Source: Gracilimonas mengyeensis
Lineage (GTDB): Bacteria; Bacteroidota; Rhodothermia; Balneolales; Balneolaceae
Direction of reading: 5' to 3'
DNA: 64,000 bases
Assembly: GCF_900182705.1 (NCBI RefSeq)
Contig: NZ_FXTP01000015.1
Span: forward strand, 62,001 to 126,000
Part shown: positions 25,637 to 36,080 of the stretch, one piece after another
Position numbering within the stretch: position 1 is the stretch's first letter
Layout of the letters: each line of letters opens with the position of its first letter
Notes under the pieces: model-generated
What the model saw: the letters and a program-made list of their open reading frames with translations, nothing else
Database searches by the model: none
Told to the model about the DNA's origin: nothing
Made by a program: the position numbers and the translations under genes

Positions 25637-25671
25637 TCTGATTACAGGGCATTAATTTGCCCTCTATTCTC

Positions 25672-25694
25672 GCTCCTACGCTCTGCGTTGGAGC
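25672..25694. repeat. CTCTGCG hairpin repeat, copy 1
   Basis: GCTCC with GGAGC, with inner ACG/CGT, around CTCTG. Other copies with the same loop are at 43578 and 62329. The centre C(T/A)CTGCG is kept while the stem ends vary in compensation. Confidence 0.6.
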
Positions 25695-25811
25695 GGAGCG
25701 ATGGTGGTAGGATTAGTTATTAAGAATAGTTTTCTTCCCGAGCGGAGATTTAAAAAAAGATCCGAGCACTGTAAGTCTGTTAACTTATTATAGCAATTTG
25801 CCTCTTTTAGC

Positions 25812-25870
25812 ATGCGAGTCGGGAGACTCGCATTACTTGTACTTTTCAGTCTCCGCTTCGCTAAAGACTG
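25812..25870. repeat. REP-like element, short form, without transposase
   Basis: Perfect stem ATGCGAGTC/GACTCGCAT (25812-25833) followed by CAGTC-N14-GACTG (25847-25870). It is aligned base for base in layout with 13093-13149 beside the RAYT gene, with compensatory changes in the first stem. It lies 20 bases upstream of the NamZ-like gene. Confidence 0.75.
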
Positions 25871-25890
25871 AAAAAAACCTTTAATGTTAC

Positions 25891-27141
25891 ATGAATACCA
25901 ATAATCTATTATCAAGCATGAAGGTGTTACTCCCCCCAGTTCTGTTAGCTTTTCTTTGGGGAGGATGTTCAGCTCAGGAAGCATTATCCCCAAAAACTAT
26001 ACAGACAGGTGCTGAAGTTTTGGTTGAAGAGCATTTGGCAGAGCTTGATGGCCAGCGGGTAGGACTGCTGATGAATCCAACCTCTCGCGTAGATGGCGTG
26101 CATATGGTGGATACGTTGCTCAACCTTGGAGTGAATGTAACTGCTCTTTATGCTGCGGAGCATGGATTCAGAGGTGAGGCGGGAGCAGGAGAGGTGATTG
26201 AAGACGGGGTGGATCAGGAAACAGGCTTGCCGGTGCATTCCCTCTATGGCAAAACTAAAAAGCCAACCTCTGAGATGTTAGAGGATATCGATATACTACT
26301 TTTTGATCTGCCTGATATGGGCGTTCGGTTTTACACTTATAATGTGACACTTGGGCTCGCGTTGGAAGCTATTGCTGAAAACGGCAAGGAACTTTGGGTG
26401 TTGGATCGGCCCAATCCATTAGGCGGCGAGTCTGTAGCGGGTTGGATACTGCAGGATCAATACAAATCATTTGTGGGGGCTTATCCCATACCCATTGTCT
26501 ATGGACTTACAATGGGGGAAATTGCACACATGGCGGTTGGCGAGGGCTGGCTAAGTTTACCAACTGAACCTGATTTCAAAGTGATTAAAGCCAAAGGCTG
26601 GAAGCGGGATATGCGCTGGCCGGATACCGGACTTGAGTGGGTTGCACCTTCTCCAAATCTACCTTCTTTCGAGCATGTTTTTGCCTACGTGGGTACGGTG
26701 ATATTTGAAGGAACGAATATATCAGAAGGGCGGGGTACCAGCGACCCTTTTTTGCAGATAGGTGCTCCAGGGATGAATTTTCAGGCTGATGAACTGGAAA
26801 TTCTGGAGCAAAGACATAACGTCCAGCTTGATTCTATCACTTTCACCCCAAAATCAATCCCCGGAAAAGCAATCTCTCCAAAGTTTGAGGGAGAGATTTG
26901 CCAGGGAATCCGGATTTCATTCGATGGAAACTATCAGCAAACAGATCCTTTAATGCTGGGTTTAGATCTGCTGCTTTTTGCGCAGGATCACACCAAAGAT
27001 TTCGCAATCAAACCTTTTGCCAGCAACTTGTTTGGTATCGATCTTAAATCAATCATCGAAAAAAAAGAAAGCATTCCGAGCTGGGAGAATGATGTACAAA
27101 CCTTCCGGCATCAACGAGAGGCGTATCTCTTGTATAAATGA
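25891..27141 (+). CDS. namZ: NamZ-like exo-N-acetylmuramidase (DUF1343), lipoprotein
   Basis: 416 residues. The lipoprotein signal is MKVLLPPVLLAFLWGGC, so the start may be the ATG nine codons in (25918) rather than 25891. The mature part follows the DUF1343 (PF07075) family: GQRVGLLMNPTSRVDGVH, TALYAAEHGFRGEAGAGE, LPVHSLYGKTKKPT, DLPDMGVRFYTYN, LDRPNPLGGESVAGWIL, and TNISEGRGTSDPFLQIGAP. Characterised members (NamZ, GH171) cut N-acetylmuramic acid from the end of peptidoglycan fragments, for wall recycling. The protein would be lipid-anchored in the periplasm. Flanked by a REP-like element upstream; no recycling partners are adjacent. Confidence 0.87.
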   Translation: MNTNNLLSSMKVLLPPVLLAFLWGGCSAQEALSPKTIQTGAEVLVEEHLAELDGQRVGLLMNPTSRVDGVHMVDTLLNLGVNVTALYAAEHGFRGEAGAGEVIEDGVDQETGLPVHSLYGKTKKPTSEMLEDIDILLFDLPDMGVRFYTYNVTLGLALEAIAENGKELWVLDRPNPLGGESVAGWILQDQYKSFVGAYPIPIVYGLTMGEIAHMAVGEGWLSLPTEPDFKVIKAKGWKRDMRWPDTGLEWVAPSPNLPSFEHVFAYVGTVIFEGTNISEGRGTSDPFLQIGAPGMNFQADELEILEQRHNVQLDSITFTPKSIPGKAISPKFEGEICQGIRISFDGNYQQTDPLMLGLDLLLFAQDHTKDFAIKPFASNLFGIDLKSIIEKKESIPSWENDVQTFRHQREAYLLYK

Positions 27142-27160
27142 TTGCTAAACATCAGTTTTT

Positions 27161-27188
27161 ACCAGCAACCAGCAACCAGCAACCAGCA
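27161..27188. repeat. Four tandem copies of ACCAGCA
   Basis: Four exact 7-base copies running into ATTAG, in the 48-base gap between the convergent NamZ-like and rlmB genes. The array ends right at the rlmB stop codon. Confidence 0.8.
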
Positions 27189-27189
27189 A

Positions 27190-27936
27190 TTAGCCCATCT
27201 TACGCCGTTTCCATTCGTAACTAACCAGCGCGGCACTTACGGAGGCATTCAGTGATTCCACTTTGTGCTCCATGGGGATAGATACCGTGGCATCACAACG
27301 CTTCAATTCACTTTTCCTAATTCCTTTACCTTCGTTGCCAATCAAAAAAGCTACGGGTCTATCGAAATCAGCTTCCCAAAGGGTTTGGTCCGCATTGCCG
27401 TCTAAGCCTACAATGGAAAATCCGGTAAGTTGTAAATCTTTAAAAGCCTGGTTAGTATCATGCACTCGAATAACAGGAATGCGTCCAGCCGTACCTGCTG
27501 AGGTTTTAAATACCGTCGCATTGACCGGTGCCTGGTTTTGCATGGGGATAATAACGGCACTGATGCCTGCTGCAGCAGCAGATCGAAGGATTGCTCCAAA
27601 ATTATGCGGGTCTTCAATACCATTCAAAAGTAAAACGGCGGGGTTTTCAGATAGTATCAGAGTTTCTGCCCAATCATAAAAATCAGTGTATTTGGCAGCG
27701 CTCATCTGCGCTACAAAGCCCTGGTCGTTAACTTTACCCACCAGATTGTAGAGCTTCTGGCCGGGAACCCTGACTAAAGGAACCCCGTTATCGTTAGAAA
27801 GTTGGAGAATTTCATTAAAAGTGCTATTTCTTAATGAATTCTTGACATAAATTTTGTCTATTTCGTCAGGACGAGTTTTTAAGGCTTCCTCAACTGGATT
27901 TTTACCATATATAAATAAATTATCAGAGGTGGTCAT
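27190..27936 (-). CDS. rlmB: 23S rRNA (guanosine-2'-O)-methyltransferase, RlmB-type
   Basis: 248 residues, SpoU/TrmH-type SPOUT methyltransferase. The N-terminal substrate domain reads FIYGKNPVEEALKTRP. The trefoil-knot catalytic domain has LLLNGIEDPHNFGAILRSAAAAG (motif 1, AsnPheGly-x-x-x-Arg), FLIGNEGKGIRKSELKRCD (motif 2) and IPMEHKVESLNASVSAALVSYE (motif 3). It methylates 2'-O of G2251 in 23S rRNA using SAM. Divergent from the small membrane protein gene at 28021. Confidence 0.93.
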   Translation of the reverse strand: MTTSDNLFIYGKNPVEEALKTRPDEIDKIYVKNSLRNSTFNEILQLSNDNGVPLVRVPGQKLYNLVGKVNDQGFVAQMSAAKYTDFYDWAETLILSENPAVLLLNGIEDPHNFGAILRSAAAAGISAVIIPMQNQAPVNATVFKTSAGTAGRIPVIRVHDTNQAFKDLQLTGFSIVGLDGNADQTLWEADFDRPVAFLIGNEGKGIRKSELKRCDATVSIPMEHKVESLNASVSAALVSYEWKRRKMG

Positions 27937-28020
27937 GAGATTAAATTCGAAGAAAAAACTTTTATTATTAAAATTATTTAATATTTTATGTAAACGTTAG
28001 CTTAACATAAAGGGAAGGAT

Positions 28021-28371
28021 ATGTACAAAGAGAAGAAATATACGTCAATCGTTGGTGAAACCGTAAATAAGCAGCTAGAATCTACAGACTGCCTGCCTAA
28101 AGATATTTCTGCCTGGACCAATAAGATGGATACGGTAAACCGGCTGCATCTTACATCGGCAGGAATGGGAGTTCTTTTAGGACTATGTGTGGTAGCGCTT
28201 TCACTTACTAATCTTATAGAACCTCTTTGGTTCGCCAGTTTTATGACTGTGTTTGGCAGTATGGCCACTGTAACCGGTTTTTATTTTCTATATGAGCTGT
28301 TTACCTATTCTGGAACATTCGATTCCTTAGTTCATAAGGCCATAAAGAGGGCAGTTACCGACAGGAACTAA
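28021..28371 (+). CDS. Small membrane protein of unknown function
   Basis: 116 residues. A good Shine-Dalgarno (GGGAAGGAT) lies just before the ATG, which supports a real gene. The soluble N-terminus (MYKEKKYTSIVGETVNKQLE) ends in a DTVNRLHLTSAG segment, then two hydrophobic spans at about 48-68 (MGVLLGLCVVALSLTNLI) and 70-95 (WFASFMTVFGSMATVTGFYF). A charged tail (VHKAIKRAVTDRN) follows. I recognise no family. Cytoplasmic termini with a membrane hairpin is the likely topology. Confidence 0.7.
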   Translation: MYKEKKYTSIVGETVNKQLESTDCLPKDISAWTNKMDTVNRLHLTSAGMGVLLGLCVVALSLTNLIEPLWFASFMTVFGSMATVTGFYFLYELFTYSGTFDSLVHKAIKRAVTDRN

Positions 28372-28437
28372 TTCGGATGTTAACATAGCATTTATTTTGC
28401 CATCAAGGATAATGCGTATGTTAGGCAAATAATCATC

Positions 28438-29337
28438 GTGACTAAACTGTTTGCCTGTATAATGCGCAATAAAATTATATTCGGCTTTGTACTTATCGTA
28501 ACTTCTCTGCTAACATCGGTTCTTATGGCTCAACCATCAACTCAACTGCCTGTTAAGCTTTATAATGATAATGGGGATAATTTTGTAGTGATAGCGCATC
28601 GGGGCGCTAGTGCCTATCATCCCGAAAATACCATGAGCGCATTTCGTGCTGCCGTAGATATGGGTGCAGAAATGATAGAATTAGATGTTTTGCTCAGCAA
28701 AGATGGGGTACCTGTCGTAATCCATGATGAAACCCTTGAGCGAACAACCGATGGAAGGGGGAAAGTGGAAGATTATAACTTAAGGGATTTAAAAAAACTG
28801 GATGCGGGTAGCTGGTTTAGCAGTGGTCACAAAGGAGAAGGGATACCCACCCTGGAAGAGGTACTTAACTTTGCAAAAGGTCGTATTGCCGTAAACATAG
28901 AAATTAAGACGGAGGCGGTTACTGACAGTCTCAATGGAGGCATTGAAGAGAAAGCACTAAAGTTGGTATATAAGCACAAGATGCAGGATTACGTTCTCTT
29001 TTCGAGCTTTGATTACCGGGCTATCGCTCATTTGAGAGAGTTGGATGTGGACATATCTACCGCTTTGTTATACGAAAAAAGTCAATCTGAGAAGAGAGAG
29101 CCCAAAGAGTTGGTGAGTGATTATAAGGCAAATGCTTTTAATTGCAGTCAACGTCAATTTTCAAAAAAATGGGCTGAGCAGCTAAATGAGCAAGGGATTC
29201 CTGTTTTTATTTACACGGTTAACAAAACACAGCAAATGAGAAAAGTGATTGAGCTTGGTGCTTCGGGAATTTTTTCTGACAAACCGGACGTGCTAAAAAA
29301 GCTTGTGGATAATTTGTGGAAAAGAAAGGAAGGATAA
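28438..29337 (+). CDS. Glycerophosphodiester phosphodiesterase, exported
   Basis: 299 residues from a GTG at 28438; the ATG at 28462 (MRNKIIFGFVLIVT...MAQ) begins the signal peptide more directly and may be the true start. The GDPD TIM-barrel has IAHRGASAYHPENTMSAFRA (HRG, E-N-T), EMIELDVLLSKDGVPVVIHD (E-x-D metal site and second His) and LERTTDGRGKVEDYNL. These are the catalytic His pair and metal ligands. It hydrolyses glycerophosphodiesters such as glycerophosphoethanolamine to glycerol-3-phosphate and an alcohol, in the periplasm. pyrG starts 72 bases downstream. Confidence 0.9.
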   Translation: MTKLFACIMRNKIIFGFVLIVTSLLTSVLMAQPSTQLPVKLYNDNGDNFVVIAHRGASAYHPENTMSAFRAAVDMGAEMIELDVLLSKDGVPVVIHDETLERTTDGRGKVEDYNLRDLKKLDAGSWFSSGHKGEGIPTLEEVLNFAKGRIAVNIEIKTEAVTDSLNGGIEEKALKLVYKHKMQDYVLFSSFDYRAIAHLRELDVDISTALLYEKSQSEKREPKELVSDYKANAFNCSQRQFSKKWAEQLNEQGIPVFIYTVNKTQQMRKVIELGASGIFSDKPDVLKKLVDNLWKRKEG

Positions 29338-31490
<2,153 letters not shown>

Positions 31491-31687
31491 AGATTTCCAT
31501 TTCGCAACTCGTTCATCGGTTCATCGATCTATCGCAGACCTGTTGGTAGTAGCTCCCAACTTGGACGGGAAAAACCTGGAAATGAGATAAGATCAAACTG
31601 GGAGCCTGTGAGGCATATTTACGAATAACCTTCAGGCCAATTAATGGATTTAAGATTGCACTTCTGACGGCACAATCTTCCTTAAAA

Positions 31688-32518
31688 TTACCCAAGCGCT
31701 ACATCCAGTACCATCATCACGCAAAAACCAACCATTGCTCCAACGGTAGCCAAGTCGGTATTACCGTGCATCTGGCTTTCGGGGATTAATTCCTCAATCA
31801 CCACATAGATCATAGCGCCAGCCGCAAAGGCCAGGGCATAAGGCAGCATGGGCTGCACAAAAATGACTGCTGCAGCCCCAATTACCGCTGAAATAGGCTC
31901 AACGATACCTGATAACTGTCCATAGTTGAAACTTTTCCAAACGCTAACGCCATCGCGCCGCAAAGGCATGGAGATGGCCACTCCTTCCGGGAAGTTTTGA
32001 ATCCCAATACCCAATGCAAGTACAATAGCAGCTGCTACGGTAGCGCCCCCGGCTACATCAAGTCCCAGGCTGGCTGCCCCAAAAAGAACGCCTATGGCAA
32101 GTCCTTCCGGAATGTTATGCAAGGTAATGGCCAGTACCAGTAAAGTGGTTCGTTTCCATTTGGTTTCAACCCCTTCGGCGGCATCACGAGGTAAGCCAAT
32201 ATGTAGGTGAGGCAAATAGTAATCACAAATACGGAGAAACAATCCGCCCAGTAAAAAACCGATTACTGCAGGTAACCAGGGTATGATGCCTTGCGCTTCG
32301 GCCATATCAATAGATGGAATGATCAGGGACCACACGCTGGCTGCGATCATAACTCCGGCTGCAAAACCCATCATACCGTCCAGTAGTTTATTGCTTACGG
32401 TGCGTGTAAAGAAAACCAAGGCAGCCCCAAGGGATGTCACGCCCCATGTGAAAAGTCCACCGATCAAAGCTTGAATAACAGGATTGAGTTCAAAAAACCA
32501 GGCAGGTATTAAGTCCAT
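31688..32518 (-). CDS. ZIP-family divalent metal transporter
   Basis: 276 residues with eight predicted membrane helices. The two signature ZIP helices carry LHNIPEGLAIGVL (helix 4) and IQNFPEGVAISM (helix 5), whose His/Asn/Glu line the metal path. The last helices include IYVVIEELIPESQMHG. There is no long His-rich loop, which resembles the ZupT/GufA branch that takes up zinc and iron broadly. It stands alone, convergent with the Nudix gene; no metal regulator is adjacent. Confidence 0.9.
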   Translation of the reverse strand: MDLIPAWFFELNPVIQALIGGLFTWGVTSLGAALVFFTRTVSNKLLDGMMGFAAGVMIAASVWSLIIPSIDMAEAQGIIPWLPAVIGFLLGGLFLRICDYYLPHLHIGLPRDAAEGVETKWKRTTLLVLAITLHNIPEGLAIGVLFGAASLGLDVAGGATVAAAIVLALGIGIQNFPEGVAISMPLRRDGVSVWKSFNYGQLSGIVEPISAVIGAAAVIFVQPMLPYALAFAAGAMIYVVIEELIPESQMHGNTDLATVGAMVGFCVMMVLDVALG

Positions 32519-32762
32519 TTTGTTGAATCCGTTGTGAAAAAATGTTTGTTAAACTTAAAAAAAATTTAGCTATGTCTAAAAATTTATTTTCTGTAACTGT
32601 GTGTCTCAATATGACACTTTAAATTCAAGACTGGTGTGCAATAAAACCCGTTTTTATAAAAAAATTATGAACCGATTATGTTTATTCCTGATATTTTATG
32701 ATAATTAAGTTACCGATTAAGTAAATCGGAAATAGAGTTATTAAAATGAATAAATAGATTGA

Positions 32763-35249
32763 ATGACCATGCGGATTAGAGTTATAGCTGGAATACTTGC
32801 GATGATGTTTTTAACAGTCTTGGATGTGATGGGGCAAGATCCAGCTGCGGTACACTGGCCATTAACTGATCCGTCATTAGGGGGTACTGAATTTTCTGCG
32901 GTGATTGAGGGCCCGTTGGAGGCAAATGAAATGCAGTTGAATAATATGGAAGTTAATCAATATTCGGGGCCCAATAACAGCCTGCGTATTCGAATAGAAG
33001 GCAATAGCTGGCCGGCTAATCAAACCACAGAAATTGACGATGTGTACCTGGAGTTTTCTGTTAGTCCGAGGGCAGGAGCCACCTTTTTTGTGGACACTCT
33101 TTCGCTGGATATTGCCGGAGTCAGTATTGACGGGATGAAAGCCAGTATCTATTATTCTACAGATGCAAGTTTTGCAGATCGTACTCCAGTGGAATATACT
33201 ACCGAAGATGAATCTGGTAATAACTACCTGCCCCGTGACAGCCTGCAAACCATTACGGCTTTCCCGGATTTAGAGCTTTCAGAAGATCAGTCTTTGTTTT
33301 TAAGGATTTACCCGTGGGTTGATAATGATCCCAATGAACGCACAGGCAAGTACATTGCCCTGCAAAATGTGATGCTGGCAGGTACTACAGTAGGTGGCAT
33401 GGCAACACTGCCCGAAGTTGCAACCTACAATCCTGGAAATGTTTCAACCGATTATGCCTTTGCGGGAGGGAATGTTTCATCGGATGGGGGGGCACAAGTA
33501 ACGGCCAGGGGAGTGGTTTGGAATACAGCGGGAGAACCAGTTATCTCTGACTTTAAAACAGAAGACGGCACCGGTTCGGGCTCTTTTGAAAGCCAGATGA
33601 CCGGACTGGAGAATGGAACTATCTACTATTACCGGGCTTATGCCACCAACGAAGCTGGTACGGCTTATGGGCGCGAAGTTAGCTTTACAACGCTTGATGA
33701 GAAAACCGTTCCTGAAGTTGAAACCGGAGATATTACCGAAGTGATGGTAGAAACAGCCTTGGGAAGGGGTGAGGTAACTGCCTGGGGCGGATCAGAAGTT
33801 ACCGCCCGTGGTTTGGTATGGAGTACTGAGGGTGAACCAACCATAGAAGATTTTAAATCCGAAGCAGGCAGCGGTTTAGGGGAGTTTGTAAGCACCATGT
33901 ATCCGCTTGAGGCTGAGAGCCGCTATTATGTACGGGCCTATGCAACCAATGAAACTGGTACCGGTTATGGACCGTTGCGCATGTTTCTCACCCAGGAACC
34001 GGCTCCGGATATAACCAAAGTGGTAGCAAAAGATGGCAGCGGAGATTATACAAAAGTACAGGACGCTTTTGATGAGATACCGGATAACTACACCGGTCAA
34101 TATACGATCTTTGTTAAAAAGGGAGAGTATTACGAGAAGCTGGTGCTGGAGGAGAATAAAGTGAATGTGAAGCTGATAGGCGAGCATCGCGATAGTACCG
34201 TGTTGTGGTATGATGATTATGCGGGTATTGCGGGAGGGACCAGCCAGTCGTACAGTGTGGCTATTAATGCCAATGATTTTGTGGCTGAAAACATCACTTT
34301 CCAAAATGTGATTGAGAATGACAAGTCAGTTAGTGGACAACAGGCTGTGGCATTAGTAACCAATGGCGACCGACAGGCTTATTACAATGTAAACATCCTG
34401 GGTTTTCAGGATACCTTTTATGCCAGGGGATCAAATGGGACAGGAAGAATTTATATCAAGAATAGTTTAGTGGAAGGTTCGGTAGATTTCATTTTTGGGA
34501 GAAATATTGTGGTGTTCGATAGCACTGAAATCAGGATCAATCGTGATGGCGGAACCCTGACGGCTGCGGCGACGGATCCGGAATCCAAGTATGGTTTTGT
34601 GTTTTTGGATAGCAGGATAACCGCCGATTCCATTGGTTTCGATGGCGATCCGATAGAAGAATTCTACTTGGGACGGCCCTGGCAGGGAGCTCCCAGAACG
34701 GTGTTTATTAATACCTGGTACCATGAAGTTCTGGCCCCACAGGGATGGCTGGCGTGGAATGTGCAACCGGCTTTATATGGCGAGTACAATTGCTCTGGCC
34801 CCGGTTGTGTACATCCGGATCAACGGGCAGGATTTTCAACCCAACTAAGCAGCGAAGAGGCCGAAACGTACACACTAGAAAATATATTCTCTAAAGAAAG
34901 TAACCCAAATTTTGGCCGCGATTGGATGCCCAGTCCTGAACTCACCCCGGTAAGTATTAATGAAGCATCAAATATAAATACTCCCCATAAATATGAATTG
35001 CAGCAGAACTATCCGAACCCATTCAATCCGGCAACAAAGATTGGTTTTACATTGCCATCAGCTACGCATATATCCCTAATTGTATATGATTTGCTGGGGC
35101 GAAAGGTGGCTACTTTATTGGATGAAAAAAAGCAAGCCGGTCACTTTACCGTGCAGTTTGATGCAGGTCCGTTATCAAGCGGAATCTATCTGTACCAGAT
35201 GAAAACCGATAACTTTACCAGAGTGAATAAAATGACGTTAATAAAATAA
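32763..35249 (+). CDS. Secreted pectinesterase with two FN3-like repeats and type IX sorting tail
   Basis: 828 residues. A signal peptide to about MGQ (24) is followed by an unassigned beta-rich region (25-~210) and two homologous FN3-like repeats (each with GGxxVTARGxVW...SGxxFxSxM...YYxRAYATNE) at about 215-310 and 312-405. The pectin methylesterase beta-helix starts at VAKDGSGDYTKVQDAF; catalytic features are QQAVAL, FQDTFYARG, SVDFIFG and LGRPWQG. The last ~85 residues are a NYPNPFNPATKIGF sorting tail. It would demethylate pectin at the surface, indicating use of plant or algal polysaccharide. No polysaccharide-utilisation partners lie nearby. Confidence 0.93.
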   Translation: MTMRIRVIAGILAMMFLTVLDVMGQDPAAVHWPLTDPSLGGTEFSAVIEGPLEANEMQLNNMEVNQYSGPNNSLRIRIEGNSWPANQTTEIDDVYLEFSVSPRAGATFFVDTLSLDIAGVSIDGMKASIYYSTDASFADRTPVEYTTEDESGNNYLPRDSLQTITAFPDLELSEDQSLFLRIYPWVDNDPNERTGKYIALQNVMLAGTTVGGMATLPEVATYNPGNVSTDYAFAGGNVSSDGGAQVTARGVVWNTAGEPVISDFKTEDGTGSGSFESQMTGLENGTIYYYRAYATNEAGTAYGREVSFTTLDEKTVPEVETGDITEVMVETALGRGEVTAWGGSEVTARGLVWSTEGEPTIEDFKSEAGSGLGEFVSTMYPLEAESRYYVRAYATNETGTGYGPLRMFLTQEPAPDITKVVAKDGSGDYTKVQDAFDEIPDNYTGQYTIFVKKGEYYEKLVLEENKVNVKLIGEHRDSTVLWYDDYAGIAGGTSQSYSVAINANDFVAENITFQNVIENDKSVSGQQAVALVTNGDRQAYYNVNILGFQDTFYARGSNGTGRIYIKNSLVEGSVDFIFGRNIVVFDSTEIRINRDGGTLTAAATDPESKYGFVFLDSRITADSIGFDGDPIEEFYLGRPWQGAPRTVFINTWYHEVLAPQGWLAWNVQPALYGEYNCSGPGCVHPDQRAGFSTQLSSEEAETYTLENIFSKESNPNFGRDWMPSPELTPVSINEASNINTPHKYELQQNYPNPFNPATKIGFTLPSATHISLIVYDLLGRKVATLLDEKKQAGHFTVQFDAGPLSSGIYLYQMKTDNFTRVNKMTLIK

Positions 35250-35341
35250 TAGGGGCCAATGGGATAGAAAGATTAAAAAATCCCAAACGAGATTGTCATT
35301 CTTTTTTCGCTAATTTGGAGGGAATCTAAATAAACCGAGTT

Positions 35342-36061
35342 ATGGAAGGCAAAGGTACCCCATTTTCATCCCCTATTGGCGAGGGGCTTGTTCGAATTCT
35401 TATTAAAATACACGGTATCGAGTGCGAAGTTGAAAATGATGCCCCTGAATTTGTAGATCCTTTTGAGGATGAACCCAATTTAACACTTTGTCCTGATGTA
35501 GATGTTTCAGGAATAACCAATGCTTTTAAAAAAAGCTATAAGCTCCGGTTGAATAAAAAGGAGAGCAATGAGGAATCTATTGTTTGGGAGCTAAGTGACA
35601 AAGGAGTTTGGTTCGATATCAAAATGGATCAGGTAAAAGATATTTGGTTGGCAGATTATCATTTTCAGATAGAAAGTTCTAAACCACGATACCTGGCGTA
35701 TTATATCAGTAATCTTGAGCACCGTATTGAATGGCTTCAAGTTCATGAGAAAAGCGGTGAAATTCGTTCATTGAGTGAATTTAACAAGAAGTTTAGCCCC
35801 GCACCTATTGCAGAAAAGGACACTTATACGGGATCGGATATTTTAAAATGTTGCGAGATGCTGGCCCGTGCTGCTAAAAGAATTGACCTGCGGACTAAAA
35901 GTGCGATGGTGAAATTTAACACAGAAAAAGGGCGATTATATTCTCTTCTAAAAGGGATGGCGGAGAAAATGGGCTATGATATTAATCCCCTGGATAAAGA
36001 AACCGTATTAAAAAAGGAACAGAAAGGGGAGATGGTAAGTCACCTAATCACCCTGAAATAA
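35342..36061 (+). CDS. Hypothetical protein, unknown family
   Basis: 239 residues, no signal peptide or membrane segment, acidic N-terminal region and basic C-terminal region (LRTKSAMVKFNTEKGRLYSLLKG...LKKEQKGEM). Aromatic-rich strands in the middle (ESIVWELSDKGVWFDIKMDQ, DIWLADYHFQIES) suggest a beta-sheet core. The last 60 residues are helical and lysine-rich. I do not recognise the family. It lies alone between the pectinesterase and a convergent propeller gene, with 92 bases upstream. Length, codon use and the full reading frame support a real cytoplasmic protein. Confidence 0.6.
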   Translation: MEGKGTPFSSPIGEGLVRILIKIHGIECEVENDAPEFVDPFEDEPNLTLCPDVDVSGITNAFKKSYKLRLNKKESNEESIVWELSDKGVWFDIKMDQVKDIWLADYHFQIESSKPRYLAYYISNLEHRIEWLQVHEKSGEIRSLSEFNKKFSPAPIAEKDTYTGSDILKCCEMLARAAKRIDLRTKSAMVKFNTEKGRLYSLLKGMAEKMGYDINPLDKETVLKKEQKGEMVSHLITLK

Positions 36062-36080
36062 ATATTAAAACTACTTCTTT

